A stretch of 64,000 nucleotides of DNA from Phoronis australis (GCA_002633005.1 NMRA01000134.1:288204-352203), one strand, 5' to 3'. Positions 46,141-59,636 are shown, numbered from the stretch's first letter. Translations and numbers: made by a program. The notes: generated by a model not told the origin, from the letters alone.

Positions 46141-47764
46141 GTGAGGCGTTAGTAGTCTGATAGAGCTGGTAGCGCTGCCTATTGGACACTGTCAGAATCT
46201 TAAAGCAGAAAATGTCATTGCTAACATCTTTTTTTGAAAATTATCATTTTGTGTTTTTGTCTGATTACCTGAAATGATATTTATAAGTTACCTGGACACC
46301 TTTCTTTCAGTTTTAATTTTAATTACACATGGGCTTCAAAAATATTTTTTACTATTTTTTGCTTACTTAAAGGGCTTTTGCAAACCCCTGTAGGGCAAAA
46401 GAAGACTTTTAAAATTGTCGAATTTTAACCCTCATGGTCATAAACTTATCTCAACTTTTTCTTTACTTAGATTAAACATTTTCCAATTTGCGGCACCAAA
46501 ATCCAAGCCGAAATTGAATTTTTCTGATTCTGAAATTTGTTGCACCGACATTTTTGCGTTTTTCATATTTCTCAAGTTCTGAACACTGCAAGTTTTAGCA
46601 TAACAAGGTCTGAAAACAGGGTAGAGTTGAGTAACGCTAGGACCTTGCTAAAAGGCAAGACTTCACGAGATTACGTGAGATATTGCTGTGTATTTCAAAT
46701 GAGAACACGTGATTTTGGCTAGATTTTTGCAAGGTCCTAGTGTAGGTCCTATCATACGTTCTAGTGCTATTGAAGTCTACTTGGATTTGCAAGCAACGTT
46801 GATTACTTGCAGGTCAACAAAAATTGCCACTAGATCCCTGGTATGGTTGCTGTTGTGCTCTACATCTGATTCAGTTTGTGAATGGTTGACATGCTTCTCT
46901 TGCCATGTATGATAATACCATGACAACACGTGTATTTTGGACATGGACAAATCTCCAGTCTTTTAATTCTTGAGTTTTGGATAGACAACATTGCGAATTG
47001 TACAGGATCTAAGCTGGAACAAAATAATATTTTTTACCATCTGTAGAATTTGTAGACAAAGTGTAATTTCTTGACAAGAATTAAAGTGTGAGTTCATTAG
47101 AGACCATGCCTGGTGCATGAATTGACCTGATGAGTCAAACAAACATACTGAGCCTGTTTTTGAACAGTCCCCAAATTTAGAAAACACTTATACTCTGAGT
47201 TAGGTACAGGTGGAGATCAGTTTTATAAAGTTAGTGGTCTACTTAAATCATAAGTTGGCATGTTGCCAGACGGTGGGTCCTTGGCAATTTTTGCCAGAAC
47301 AAACTGGTATTATCTACTGAAAACATGTCTGATTTTGCTTTTTATAATTTATTATACTTATTTTCATTAGTTCAAAATTATTCCATGGATCACATGCTCA
47401 TTAATTTTTATGCGGGCCGTAATATCATACAGTACATGGTTACAACACAGTCCTTAGGCAGGCTAATTAATATGCAGATTGTATGTATGTATCTATGTAG
47501 TTTGTATTTATATGTGTATATATTTATTATGGTGACAAGTACAATTAATTCAAACAGTTATAGGTATAACATTCGTAAGAAAGATAAGTACCCAGCCCAG
47601 TTGGGCTTATTAGTCACTTTAACCACACAACTCAGATGTAGGCCTACCATAAATGCGTCGGTTTTTAAGTTCAAAAGCAGACTTGATATATTTGGCGAAT
47701 GGCCTAGGGAAACACTGAAACGGCAGTTTTAATATCTCTAATCTTCTGAAATCTGCACAGTTCA

Positions 47765-50530
47765 GGACTTAAAGTGAAACATTATGAATTGGAATAGATA
47801 TCTGTGAGTTGTAAAGAGAACAATCAAACACAAAATGTAGCTCATCCTCCACAGAACCAGAATCATAACACAAGCAAAGTCTTTCATAGGTGTGTTTACA
47901 TTACGACCTGTTTCCAAGTGCAATGGTTGATTTCCTGCTCTATGAGCCAAAAGAGATCGCTCAGAATGAGGTAAATTAAGCTTCACATGCGGTTCAGTTA
48001 AAAACTCGTGCTTACGTAAAATGTAGGTTTTTAACTTGGGTTTTGTTACAACAGACTCAGCCCAAACATGTTTCGAGTATTCAAATAGTTTGTTTCAAGC
48101 ATCTACTGTGTTACAAGTAGTCAAATTTTGAAAACAGGATTGCATGCCAATTGTGGTAAACAAATTTTTGATACCGTCCATCTAATCATTTCTACCAACA
48201 GAGTACTCCCATAGAAATACATTTTTTGGTAACCTATCACCACCTGTGGTCACCAATTTGTTTCAAAGACACAACATGTTCAATTTAAATCTGTTTCCGG
48301 TGGAATCCCACCCCATATCGCCACCAGCAGCATGAGTGGCTGTAAATCAGTTGACCCCTACATAAAAACGCATAGCTCTGTTTGAATATTTTCATCATTA
48401 CCAAAATTTTTGTAACCCCAAACAGATGACCCGTAATCCAAAATTGGTGCCACACAGGAATTAAATAATGTTTTAATTATGTTTTGTATCCTTCAGATTC
48501 TTGTTAACATGGAATGTTGACCATATCTTCCCCAACACTCTACCAGAAGTTTCAGATAATGTATTGAAATTTTCTTTGAAGTCAAGGTGTTGATCCAGAA
48601 TACAGCCTAAATATTTGTATGAGGAATTATAACTAATGACACTATTTAAAAATAAATTCAAAATTGCTTAAAGGTGTAGACTTAGCTCGAAAATAGACGC
48701 TAGTTTTTGCCATGTTTACAACCATTCTCCACTTTTTACACCCTGTCCAGTTTCTTAAAACCATCGACATATCTTGCATGTCATTTTCATTCTCTTACAA
48801 AAGTGCAATATTGTCAGCATAAAGAGGCATTGAAATATTGTCAGCATAAAGAGGCATTGAAATATTGTCAGCATAAAGAGGCATTGAAATATTGTCAGCA
48901 TAAAGAGGCATTGAAATATTGTCAGCATAAAGAGGCATTGAAATATTGTCAGCATAAAGAGGCATTGAAATATTGTCCGGGCCACATTTGACACCTTTAC
49001 CCAATTGTTTAATTTCCACAGCTAAGTCATTTATGTATAAGGCAAAGAATGTCAGTGATAATACGCCCCTCTGACGGAAACCATTTTCAGTAGTGAACCA
49101 ACCACTACGGATACAGAGTGCCATTTAATCGTATACAGTTCAATGAACTTCTGTAAAGCACACGAATTGCATCCCTCATTTGACCATTAATATCATTTTG
49201 TAGTAATGTATCAAACAAAACTTCATGGTTTGTCAGTCAAAAGCGTGTTGATGTCCTCAAATGTTACAAATTAATGTAAAAAGGTTAGACAACTTTCTTG
49301 TTTGAATAATTGATGACAGGACATATATGTGATCAATACAGGACCATTCAGGCTTTGAAAACAATTTTGCACATCAACTAAAATATTGTTCTGTTCACAG
49401 AAACCCACATTTCTATTATTTTACACAGTACTGAAGAGTTTATAAATATTTGAAAGAAGGCTAATCCCACAGTAGTTCAAAGTTATTCTAGGGTCGTCTG
49501 TAGAATTCATAGCTTAAAAGATTCATTAAACAACTGGGTTAGAAAAACAATAATTTCGAATTTTAACACCCCATAAGCTATACAGTCATAGCCGACGGCT
49601 TTGTTATTCTTTGCTTTCTTGACAGTTCTAACCTCATCAATAGAGATTTCACAATTTAAGCCATGATCAATATTAGAACAATCTTTTTCTAGCTGCGTTT
49701 GCAAATTCAAGGTTTTCAAATAAAATTAATCATCTTATAGGTTAGTGTATTTTCAGAACTGCATATTTTAAATAATTGTTCGTAATCATTTTCCCATTTA
49801 TTTGAAACAAAATTTCTATCAGTTTATTTTATTTGAATCCAAGACTTCCAGGGGAACTTCGCTAAACTGATTTGGTCCCAGTTTCTAATATATGCCCAGA
49901 AATCCTTAGGATTTTCAGTATTCAGATTCTCAATTTCAATCTGAACGTTCAACTTGTATGAATGTTTCGCGCATTTAATTTTTTTTGTCAAATTTATATC
50001 GAGCAGACAGAAATAGTTGTTTGTAACATGACCAATTCCTGCATCCTCTTTGACTTCTTGAAAGTTGTTTTTCAATGTGCTTTAATTTTGTCCACAAATC
50101 GTTGAGTTCCGAATTCCAATAAAGCTGATTCCTTTTAAAATACTTTCCTAGTTTACGACTCTGATAATAATCCTTGTAATCCAGCAAGGAATCCGTTTCC
50201 TTAATGAATAGATCAACAAATTTCTGATACACTATATGAAGTTGGTTCTGATGTTCATAGGATAACAATAATGAATCAAATAAACATAAAATTTCTTCAT
50301 TAAATGTCACATTATTACTTAATTCTGCCGGGATAATGGAGACGTCGTATTTACATTTTTTCGAAAGAGTATTTAAATCTAAAGGCCTGTCCATACCACG
50401 TAAACATACTCCAGGCGAGGAGATTTTAAACTTTAAAACAAGAACAGAATGATCTGGTGCTTTATATCTCGACCCAATCAATGCGTGGATATCTAACGTA
50501 TTAATAATATGAGAGGTCTTATTGGACTAT
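47765..50530 (-). mobile_element. Decayed LINE (CR1/L2-like), endonuclease end to C-terminus
   Basis: Minus strand, 5' to 3': end of the APE endonuclease (PDHSVLVLKFKI, ~50460); linker; RT finger/palm start (SIDEVRTVKKAKNNKAVGYD, ~49640); RT motifs in shifted frames including NNILVD and GVLSLTFFALYINDLAVEI (~49050); a tandemly repeated active-site segment (48816-48977); YKYLGCILDQHLDFKENF (~48610); and the C-terminal LPHSERSLLAHRAG...LHLETGR region (~47960). Multiple frameshifts and stops make it inactive. The 5' end is truncated near 50530; no clear tail. The clade is inferred from motif style only. Confidence 0.85.
48816..48977 (-). repeat. 27-bp tandem repeat, 6 units, inside LINE reverse transcriptase
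   Basis: Six contiguous 27-bp units, in frame with the RT, each encoding DNISMPLYA, so the catalytic YxDD box segment is repeated (YADN at every copy; canonical would be YADD). A partial unit precedes them. Not a CRISPR: no spacers. Confidence 0.95.
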
Positions 50531-50624
50531 TTGTGCACCTGACTGATAACACCAGACCAAGATGGACAAGGTCTTTGAACTTGGCAGTGGCACAATTTTA
50601 AGGAATATGGTTGGTCATTGGCAA

Positions 50625-50670
50625 TGTATTATTGTTGTTGTTGTTATTATTACTATTATTATTATTATTA

Positions 50671-50719
<49 letters not shown>
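50625..50719. repeat. (ATT)n/(GTT)n microsatellite
   Basis: TTG, then TTA units for ~95 bp, ending 32 bp before the troponin T acceptor. The poly-Ile frame is a by-product. Confidence 0.95.
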
Positions 50720-50751
50720 GCACTGCACTGAGTGTCAGCAATCTCTTCTAG

Positions 50752-50898
50752 GCAGAAAAGAAACGTGAGAAAGAGGCTTTGGAGCAACAGCGGAAAGAAG
50801 AACGTGAGCGAAAGAGGCTGGAAGAGGAGGAGAGAAAGCAGAAGATTGGCAGGCCGAACTATGTCATTGTAAAGAAAACGAGGAATAATGAAGAAAAT
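50752..50898 (+). CDS. Troponin T exon (49 aa, with GRPNYVIVKK block)
   Basis: CTTCTAG|GCA to GAAAAT|GTGAGA, 147 nt, phase 0. Encodes AEKKREKEALEQQRKEERER and, near the end, KIGRPNYVIVKK, the junction between the charged T1 helix and the T2 region. An 'RPNF/YxIxK' block is typical of molluscan/lophotrochozoan troponin T and is the best clue to the lineage. Confidence 0.9.
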
Positions 50899-52130
50899 GT
50901 GAGAACGAATTTTTATTTTGCAAAATTTTCACTGATATTTTGCATTTGTTTGGTATACTACCCAGGATGTTTAATTTGTACTTGAAAGTGTTGTTCATAA
51001 GTTCAGAACATGTAGTAGCTGAACCTTACATCTGCTTCATTGTACTACAAACTGATTTGGTTATTATAACTTCTTTATTTGATATCAAATCTCACCTTAT
51101 CGCTTCCAGACTTTTGTGTGCAGCTGCTGGTTTCGTTTAATCTGAGTTTTTTAGAATCTGTTCGTCTGCATTGAAAGGCATAATAATATTCAAACGGTGT
51201 ATTGGACATGATAACCCCTGCACGCTGCTGCCACCTGGGGGAATAATTAGACATGCCCATTGCTTGTTGTTGTCTGTCTGTCTGGCACCAACTATCAAAT
51301 CCTAGTGATAACCTTTTGCACTTCATTAAAATTCCTGTCGGTTAAAAATTTCTCAGCTAGCCATTTTGTGTTCCTTCATGTCTGAGTTTGGGCTATTTTT
51401 ATGACTTCCTGCCTGTAGTTGTTAAGTGGTATTAAATATTTAACTGATCTCTGACTCATTAGCTGCAGAGCAGCTGACATGCACGCTTCTGTTACTACTA
51501 TTTTTGAAGGGAAAAACTAATGTCATTGCCCCAGTTTATGACAGAATGCCGACTGGTGAGGGTTCAACGTTTTGCGGACAAATACAGCTTTTAGTCTGTA
51601 TAAATTTTAAAAAAATACTTTGTATTATTTGGTACAAGTCTTGCTGTATTTTATACAACTTTGTACTTTTTAACATTGTATATTATTTTAAAATTCAATT
51701 TTAATTGTATAACAATGATATTTTGCTTTAAGAGCATTGTATTGTTGTTTATTTTAGGCATTACTAGGAGGTAACACAAACCTGTGTCTTGTTACAGTAA
51801 CTGATTGATGAATTAGTTCAAGTATGATGTTCAATCCTTCATTCACTTTGAGTGACACATGTGGGCCAGTCTGTCTGGTAGGGAGTGCACTGTTTAACCA
51901 ATCTTTGGTTTGTTGTCCTTCCTTGGAAGAGGGAGATTATCTCCCTGAGGTATTTCCCAACAGTTGCATAATGTCAGCAGACTAGAGATGGTATTAGTAC
52001 TTGTAGACAAATATTGCAGTCTCATTCTGAGTCAAAGTTAACCATACTGTGAGTTCTGACTATACAGAACAGGGACTTTGTTAAAAACCCTAGGATACAC
52101 TTGCCAATTTTGGACTTGCACAAGTAGTAG

Positions 52131-52298
52131 TTTTGCCCAATTATTTTTTATTTTGCCCATATTATTTATTTTGCCCATATTATTTATTTTGCCCATATTA
52201 TTTATTTTGCCCAATTATTTTTTATTTTGCCCATATTATTTATTTTGCCCAATTATTTTTTATTTTGCCCAATTATTTATTTTGCCCATATTATTTAT
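52131..52298. repeat. 18-19-bp tandem repeat, ~9 units
   Basis: ATTTTGCCCATATTATTT with a variant ATTTTGCCCAATTATTTTTT. Confidence 0.9.
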
Positions 52299-55200
52299 AA
52301 GCTTCCCACCTTTTACACTATTTTTCTCCTGAATCATGAATCACAACTGGCCTCCCCCCTGTAAGGCAAAATTTGTTGTGGTTATACAGTGTTACCCTGA
52401 GGCTGTTTTTATGTTATTTAAGCTGAAAGCGATTTATACTGGGTTCATGGGTGAGTTACCTCGGATGCGATAAAAACCAACTAAAATAGTTCCCACCATG
52501 TATTTTCTTAGTTTTTGAGGTTTTAATTAGTTAATATGCAATAAATACCATAAAATCTACCTAAATAAGCACTTTTGATGCCAAATAGTTGAATTTTTTT
52601 TTAATTTTGAAGAAAAAATAGTTATCTCCAAGTTTTCCCCGCCATATGATGTAATGGGTGGAAAACGTTTGGTCACTTGACAATCAATTGCAATGGTGAA
52701 ATGCAGCAGATCAGAAGACGAGGACGATTTTGAGTGAGAACTGGACAATTAGTATGCTAACAGGGGAGAGAGTGGATATGGGCATCACACTCAAGTACTT
52801 GAAGAATGAGACAGTGAATTGATTTCCCATTTAGCAAACTTTCCTGGGCATTGAGGCCACAACCCACTTGCAAAAGACATGCTGCAGACATATATGAGCC
52901 ACAACCAACTGAACCAAGGGGTGGTCCATATCCTCCAATTTGAAACTTAATAATCTCTGATGACAAAGGCTACATTAAACCTGGGTCATGCTATTGCCAT
53001 GATGGAATGAACATGGTCTAAACATAATGCATACAGGTGTTGTATCACTCGATCTGGGCCAGGACCGAGAGCCTGACATCATTCACCCTAGAATGCAGAC
53101 AGTTTCATCATTATTTATAAAATTTTCAAATGCACTTACAAGGCGGCTTGTCCTTCATCGTAATGCCGCTGTTGTGTTTGTTCGAAACACAATTACTTGA
53201 AATGTGCCGCTCAAAGTGTGGCTCACAATTAAATCGTGTGTTCCACACTGACATTCCAGGCTCTCGTGTGGTACACAAACTGATGCCATATCTGTACAAT
53301 GTTCACGTATTTAGGAAATTTAAACAAAGAGGCATTCTCAGTGAAGCTGCTATTGCTACAGCCTCTACAAACACACCTTTTCATGTCTGAAAAAGATTTT
53401 CCTCACAACTCCTCAGTATCGCACTGGTAAAAGAACAATGGTGGAGACGGTCTTCCACGCATTGCGTACAACTTCGATAACAGAAAAATATTTTAAAAAA
53501 ATTTTTGGCATGTTTCTTAGCAATGGGTATACTAAAGGCTATTAAATCTCTTAAGATCTATTAATAAAATTCTTTTTGAGACACATTGTCATGGTGGGTT
53601 CATTTCTTGGTTATCTCCTCATATTTTCCCCCAGATTCACCTCATTTTCCATTGATGCAAAGTTACGCTCCCACACTGTGGGATGAGTATCCTGATTTCA
53701 TTGATTGGCTACTCCACAGGATACAGCTGTGTCATTGTCAGTTTGACATAGTCCAGCTCTCTCATTGTCTGCCTTCTGCTGATACCCTCACATATTGCAG
53801 CAATTATGTTGTAAACAGCATGCCTGCCGCTAACCCATATTCAAAAATACTATTCCAAATGACGTTCAGCAAATGTCTTTTGAAGATGTGTTTTTTATGA
53901 AATACTATCACCAAAAAACTTCGAATGGAGAAAAACGGTTGACTTTCAGAGAAATTAGACTTAACTTTCAAATGGTGATTTCTTTGTGTGACTTAAAGCA
54001 CTGACCCGTTTATTACCACAACATTGTGTACCAACACAACGGCTTGTTTATCAAGTTTAATCGAAAATGATTTTGATATTATGTTGGAAATTTCTTGGTG
54101 TTTGGAATGGTACTCCATCAAGTGTGTTAAAATCATAAACTTTTTCTCTTCCAAAAAACAATGTCAGCTTCTGATTAGTTATCACTGACTGAAAAATGTA
54201 CTGTAATATGTTCTTATATGTTAAACATGAGGTTGGTCATACACCAAAGAATGTTTTTATTTTAATGTATTTGATGAGAATGGAAAGATTATGTTTTGCA
54301 GTTACGTATATTTGGTTTCCCCACTTATCAATAAACTTAAACTGCTCATTTTCCTATGCTCTGACCATATTCTTTCCCTAAATTTTCTCTTTCTGTTGTT
54401 GAAGATAATTCTTCCCCCAATGGCACCAGGCATATCAATGAAGATCAAGTTGATACCCAAGTCAAAACATTACTTTGTCATCATGTGCCTTATCTTGGAC
54501 TTGAACTGCTGGCAAGCTAACACCCCTCATCTCCTACAATGAACTGTGCCTGCTGACTGCAATCTGAGATGATGACTAGAACCATCTGTGAGACAGCTAT
54601 CCTCTCCACTCAGGCTTGTCTGTTTACATACGAAATGCTGCTTCCCAAATTAGCTGGCCAACATTCTCTGTATAGCACTTTCCATATATGGCTCTACTGG
54701 GCTCACTGTATGACTGACTGTAGTCAACTGGCTTCTTGCAGTGAAGCAGGGTTTGGCTCGGTTTTCGTGAACTTTTTCTGCAAGAGGCAGCTTAGTCTAT
54801 CCACAGTTTCGGCAAGATGAGTTCTGTGAGTATATACACAATGAAACAACATGGTTGTATACTGATGTCAGTTTATGGTAGCCAAGAGTTGTGCTATGAA
54901 GTGATAGTGTTATTTGTGATCAGTGGATGTCATGGTTAATTCCTGTAAGAATTAGTTTTATACCAACATGGCTGTCACCACATGATGCAGAAGGTTGTGT
55001 GATATCTCATCATGCATGTAGCTGTTGCCTGATATCTAAGCATGGTGCTACATGTTTTCCACTGATGTATTACTTGATTCCTTTGTTTCTATTTTGCAAG
55101 AGATTTTATAAAATTGTGTTTGTAGTAACTGTGGGGGGGGGGGTGGCGTACAATGTCCTGGATTCATTCTTCCTTACCTTTTCTTGTTACTATCGCAGTA

Positions 55201-56076
55201 TGGCACTATGTTTCTGTTACTATGGCATTAAATTCATCATTTAGTTTTGCAAATTCCCACTAACTTTGGGTCAGCATGTATTTGAAGGTCATACCACAAA
55301 GTTAGTCAGTGTGAAGACTGTCAAAATCAACTTGTGTTCTCAAAGTAAAATAACTCTCTGTGGATTGACGCATTCACATTTTTAACGATAGTCTGCATTG
55401 TAATGAATTTTTTTACCAGTTGTCTCATTGTGTTTTCAGTTAAGAATTATTGACATAAAACAGCTAGGCAGGTCACAACAGAGGTATTGATCAATATACA
55501 AATGATAATTTATGGTAATGATATATATTCTTGCACAAATTTTCATGGACGTCTTTAAGCTTAAAAGCTTTTTTTAAATGACACATTGTTAATAATGTTG
55601 TCCTCATTTGAACTCTCCAACTCATGTTAAGAAATGCTTTATAGGGTTGACCCAGTTTCACGAAAATGTCAGACAAGTCAAATTGTACGTCCTCATATAT
55701 TTACTGCATGACATTGTGTAGCAGTAAAACTTTGTTGGCTGGATCTTGAAATTGAGTTGCAAATCTGTTCCAAGAGTAGGAAATGGATGACCAGCAGCAT
55801 AAAAACGATTTAGTCATCTTGCTAGACAATCAGTTGTCACCTCAACTAAAGCTGAGCAGATGCATACTTTGATTTCAACGACTTGAAGTATCATCAAATG
55901 ATAGTAAAGCATTATTCCTAAAAATAATTGCAGGAGGTCTGGTACAGGTTGTACCAGGCATGCACACACGCAGCTCAGGTAGTTCCCACTTGGAACCATG
56001 ATTCTTATGCATAATTATTAGTACCGTATATTGTTAAAACTGAGCTGAGGAGCTGACTAGAGGGTCTAGCAGTGTG

Positions 56077-56150
56077 CCCCAGTGAGACTCGAGTCCACGA
56101 CCTTGAATAAAGGAAGAAGACAAACTTGCCTCCTCTTAGCTTGTTTGTAT
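56077..56150 (-). repeat. Possible tRNA-derived SINE head
   Basis: On the minus strand AGCTAAGAGGAGG resembles an A box and GGACTCGAGTCTC a B box ~45 nt further on, ending in CACTGGGGC. The arms do not form a convincing cloverleaf. Confidence 0.35.
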
Positions 56151-56424
56151 GATTTGCAAGTAATACTAAAACAACATGCCACACTGCTCATATCAGTATT
56201 ACTCACTAAATGTAAACGAGTTTTGCTGTGTTACTCATATCAAATCTTGTCATAGGTTCTTCTCAATAAGTTTTTGGGTTCTACATAATATTATATGTGA
56301 AATCATCCTTTTTAATGTCTTGGCACTTCTTGAACATTTAGCTTACATGCACGAAATTAAGCTATGTTGAACCCTCACTTCCCATTCAGATACATAGTGC
56401 CCCATATGCTGCTCCTGTTGAAAG

Positions 56425-56896
56425 TCAAGGTACCTACACTAGTCGGTTAACGGACTCATAAACTCGGTCACGGATGCATGAACACGACTCACGTACATGC
56501 AAACACCGTTCACTAACTCACAAACACGGGAACGGACTCACAAAACACAATCCATTCACCGAAATACACGGGACACTGACTCAATTCACAATTAAGAAAC
56601 ACGGTTAATGGACCAGAAAACACGGTTCACTACTTCGATAAAGCATGCCATAAACACGGGTCACGGACTCATCGGCTTCCTGGGTCAGCTGACACCTACA
56701 TTTGTCCGTAAACCGTGTTTGGCAGTCCGTTAACCGTGTTTCTTCGTGAATGTGAGTCCGTGTCCCGTGTATTTCGGTGAATGGATCGTGTTTTGTGAGT
56801 CCGTTCCCGTGTTGTGAGTCAGTGAACGGTGTTTACAGGTACTTGAGTCGTGATCGTGTTTATGAGTCCGTTAACCGTGTAGTTTAGGTGCCTTGA
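56425..56896. mobile_element. Long foldback element with ~200-bp arms built of short repeats
   Basis: Left arm from TCAAGGTACCTACAC; right arm ends as its inverse (TCAAGGCACCTAAAC when inverted). The arms match at roughly nine of ten bases over ~200 bp around a ~50-bp centre (GGCTTCCTGGGTCAGCTGAC). Within each arm the words AACACGG, GGTTAACGG and ACGGACTCA recur every ~20-25 bp. AAG flanks both ends (possible 3-bp duplication). No ORF. Confidence 0.8.
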
Positions 56897-56899
56897 AAG

Positions 56900-57100
56900 T
56901 GTACAGAGCCCATCCCTGATGTCTATATTCTGACCTCATCATAGACAAAGCTCCATCCCCGTCCAGGTTGACCTCTTGGTGAGGTCAGCATGAACAGTGC
57001 CCCATCCTTGTCCATTCTGACCTTTGGCTGGTCAGTTCTGCATCAGAGTGAATAGAACAACACCTTGTCCATTTTGACCTCTTGTTAGCTATAGTTCAGA
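56900..57100. repeat. Degenerate ~65-bp tandem repeat
   Basis: Three to four diverged units sharing CCATCCYTGTCCATTCTGACC and TTGGTGAGGTCAG-like words. Confidence 0.55.
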
Positions 57101-58513
57101 TTCTGTTTGACCTGAAGAGCATGCCATTCGAACTGTCAGTCTGTTTATTATCTTAGCAGATGTTGTGTGTAAGTGCTCACCAGAATCATTACACCAGACT
57201 AATTAGGAGGGCACAGTGTCCCCGTTTGTGGGTTGGTTGTAACATGAAACTGCACCATTGAATAATAAACTTTTCACTACATCAGTTTGGCCAGATAAAA
57301 TGGTTTTGATTGTTATCAGATCATTTCAAATAATTCACCAAAATCAAGATTTCTGCAAATGGTCATTAAGTATCAAACTCTTATTTTGCGAAGTAGAATT
57401 GAAATCAGTACTCAAATTTCTTTGATTGACAGATTTTGTAGTTATCAAAGTTATCAAATACATCATTGTGCAATTGCTCAGAACTTGAACATGTTAAAGC
57501 TTATCTTGAATGGTAATACCTGTAAACTGGGTTACTATAGTTTAAGAGCATCGCTCGGAGTCCACTACTGCCATGAATTGCCAAATGTAACGAGTTGTTA
57601 ACTTGAGGCGTATTGGCTTGCTTTTGTGTACGTCATGGTGAGAATCACCTTTTAAGTCAAAGAGTTGCGAAGAGCACCCGAACGCAATGTACTTCCATTT
57701 AGACCTCTATTCAATACAACTGTTATCGGCATTTTGTTGCTTATGCTGGGATATCGGAATAACGCAACATGGCATGAAAACTGAAGGCAGCTTCACTTAT
57801 CATTTGACGGGCTTACACTTGCGTGATTAACTCGCGTTTTCTTATTTTACTAAGGATTTGCTAGGACTATCTGGTTAGCTCATAACAAAATTCCAAGTTA
57901 AGCTTTAAGGCATTAATTTGATGCTACATATCTTTCATTGAGAACAATGAGAAAATAATATTTCTATTGGTGAGATTTTATCGTTTATGTGGATCAAAAC
58001 GGGATAAACCTAACGGTAAACTGTGATTTTGTGGTGAAGGGAAAACCCTGGTCATACGGGTAATGTATAGGTGACCGCCACAATCATCTCAACTTTTAAC
58101 ACTTTTATTGGGGCCATGTACAATGCTGTCTTTAAAAATCCCTGTTTTTGTTTTGAATAGGATTTATTATGTCTGAGAAGTAACATTCTTTTTTGGTGGT
58201 TGTGACTAGATTCAATACTGCAGACTTGGTTTGATGATGGCAATTTTGACTTGAACTGCATGGCATTTTAAAATGACTTGGATTGAAAGGTAAACTTCAG
58301 TAAATGTACTTAGTCTTTGGATGATGTGTGTGTTGACTACACAGTATGTGTTACATTAGTTGAGCTTGAATTAGAAAGATGGCAAAATGATCACCAGAAA
58401 ATATTTATAGCATGGTGTTGAGTTGTAAAAATACTGCAGGTGTAAGCAATCTCTCTATATGGTGTAATGTAATTTGACAATCAAAATCATGTCTGTCCTG
58501 TTTTCTGTTTCAG

Positions 58514-58735
58514 ATGGATAATGTTGTCAAGGCCAAGGAAGACATGGCCAAGTCAAAGGAACAACTGGAAGCTGAGAAGAAAGCCATTCTCTCTCAACGG
58601 GTGGCACCACTGAACATTGCTGGCTTCGACACGGCTAAGCTGGCAGAAAAGGCAAAGGAAATCCACCAGGCTATTTGGAACCTGGAGAGTGAGAAGTATG
58701 ACTTGGAGCAGAGGTTCAAGAAACAACAGTTAGAG
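58514..58735 (+). CDS. Troponin T exon (74 aa, T2/coiled-coil with troponin I)
   Basis: TGTTTCAG|ATG to TTAGAG|GTGAGT, 222 nt, phase 0. Contains SKEQLEAEKKAILSQRVAPL, then AKLAEKAKEIHQAIWNLESE and KYDLEQRFKKQQLE, the most conserved troponin signature: the helix that forms the IT-arm coiled coil with troponin I. This exon makes the troponin T assignment secure. Confidence 0.95.
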
Positions 58736-59595
58736 GTGAGTTGAGAAGGGGGTGCGAAGAACATGGTTAGCAAGTGCTTGAAGTGGTCAATACAAGAACC
58801 TGTAGGAGATCTGGAGCCTGGCCCTAGTTGCATAAAACTTTGTGACGTGTTCAGCAATATCGTCACACGTGCTCGTTGTCTTTGCTGTACAGTGTATTTT
58901 AGGACACCTTGGAAATAACGAAGAGTTAGAAATAACTATGGGAAGACTTGAAACAGAGGTTCAAAGTAGAATGATAAATGTAAGGAAAGAAGGGGTTGAG
59001 CAGACCAAAGTTTACTGTCCATACTGACTTTAACTCCCCAAAACATCAATCTAGTTCTTTGTTAAGTATTTCGGTGCTCATCTGCCAGGCTATACAACTC
59101 CCAGGCAATTAATTGTCTACCACAGTTCAAAAAGTTTTGAAAACCATTCATCAATGAACTGAAACTTAATGCATCTATTTTGGCTAATTTTTATTGTATT
59201 TCTTTGAGTAAAAATTATTCCAACTATACTTTTCATGAAGAATTTAATTTTGGAAGCCAAGCAGTTTGAAAAATCACCAGTTTTAGTCCATGATATATCA
59301 GTTTATGTTAGCCATTGGTTTATTGTTGTGTTGCTACTGCAGTAATTGTTCTACTATACACAATATAACCTTAGATCAGATTCCCTGATAAACAGATCTC
59401 TTGGCAACAGTGGAAATGTACAAATCTATTGATGAATTTCAAGGTGGTGGGAAAGGGCGGAGTTGGTAATTCAGGACCTGTTAAGTGAGAAGTGTGACTT
59501 ACGATATATTGTTCAAGATACAGTGTATGCCAAAGTGTGTCGTTGTAAAGGGGGAGGAGTGTTGTGTGTTCTAATGTTGTGCTGTCTGGTTACAG

Positions 59596-59636
59596 ATGAT
59601 GGACCTCAGTGAAAGAGCAAGACAAATGAACAAAGG
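59596..59636 (+). CDS. Troponin T exon (MMDLSERARQMNKG)
   Basis: TGGTTACAG|ATG to AAAGG|GTAAGT, 41 nt, ending in phase 2. Continues the coiled coil after KKQQLE. Confidence 0.85.

Larger units (their letters stand above)
46141..50751. other. Troponin T intron with a LINE relic
   Basis: 46141-47764 shows no recognisable element. 47765-50530 is a minus-strand LINE, and an (ATT)n tract ends 32 bp before the next exon. Confidence 0.5.
50899..58513. other. Troponin T intron
   Basis: Contains an AT-rich 18-19-bp tandem repeat, a tRNA-like sequence, a long foldback and a degenerate ~65-bp repeat. 52560-53900 has mutated open stretches on both strands (for example LGQDREPDIIHPRMQT on +) that look like an old element, but no motif can be named. 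A poly-G run lies at 55133. Confidence 0.5.

Noticed and set aside
47325-47732. 135-codon plus-strand ORF
   Set aside because: Low-complexity, Tyr/Leu/Ile-rich, no family resemblance, inside a troponin T intron with no fitting splice sites.
48816-48977. CRISPR-like direct repeats
   Set aside because: Units are contiguous with no spacers, and they lie in frame inside a LINE reverse transcriptase of an animal genome.
50562-50768. Poly-isoleucine ORF
   Set aside because: Translation of the (ATT)n microsatellite next to a troponin exon.
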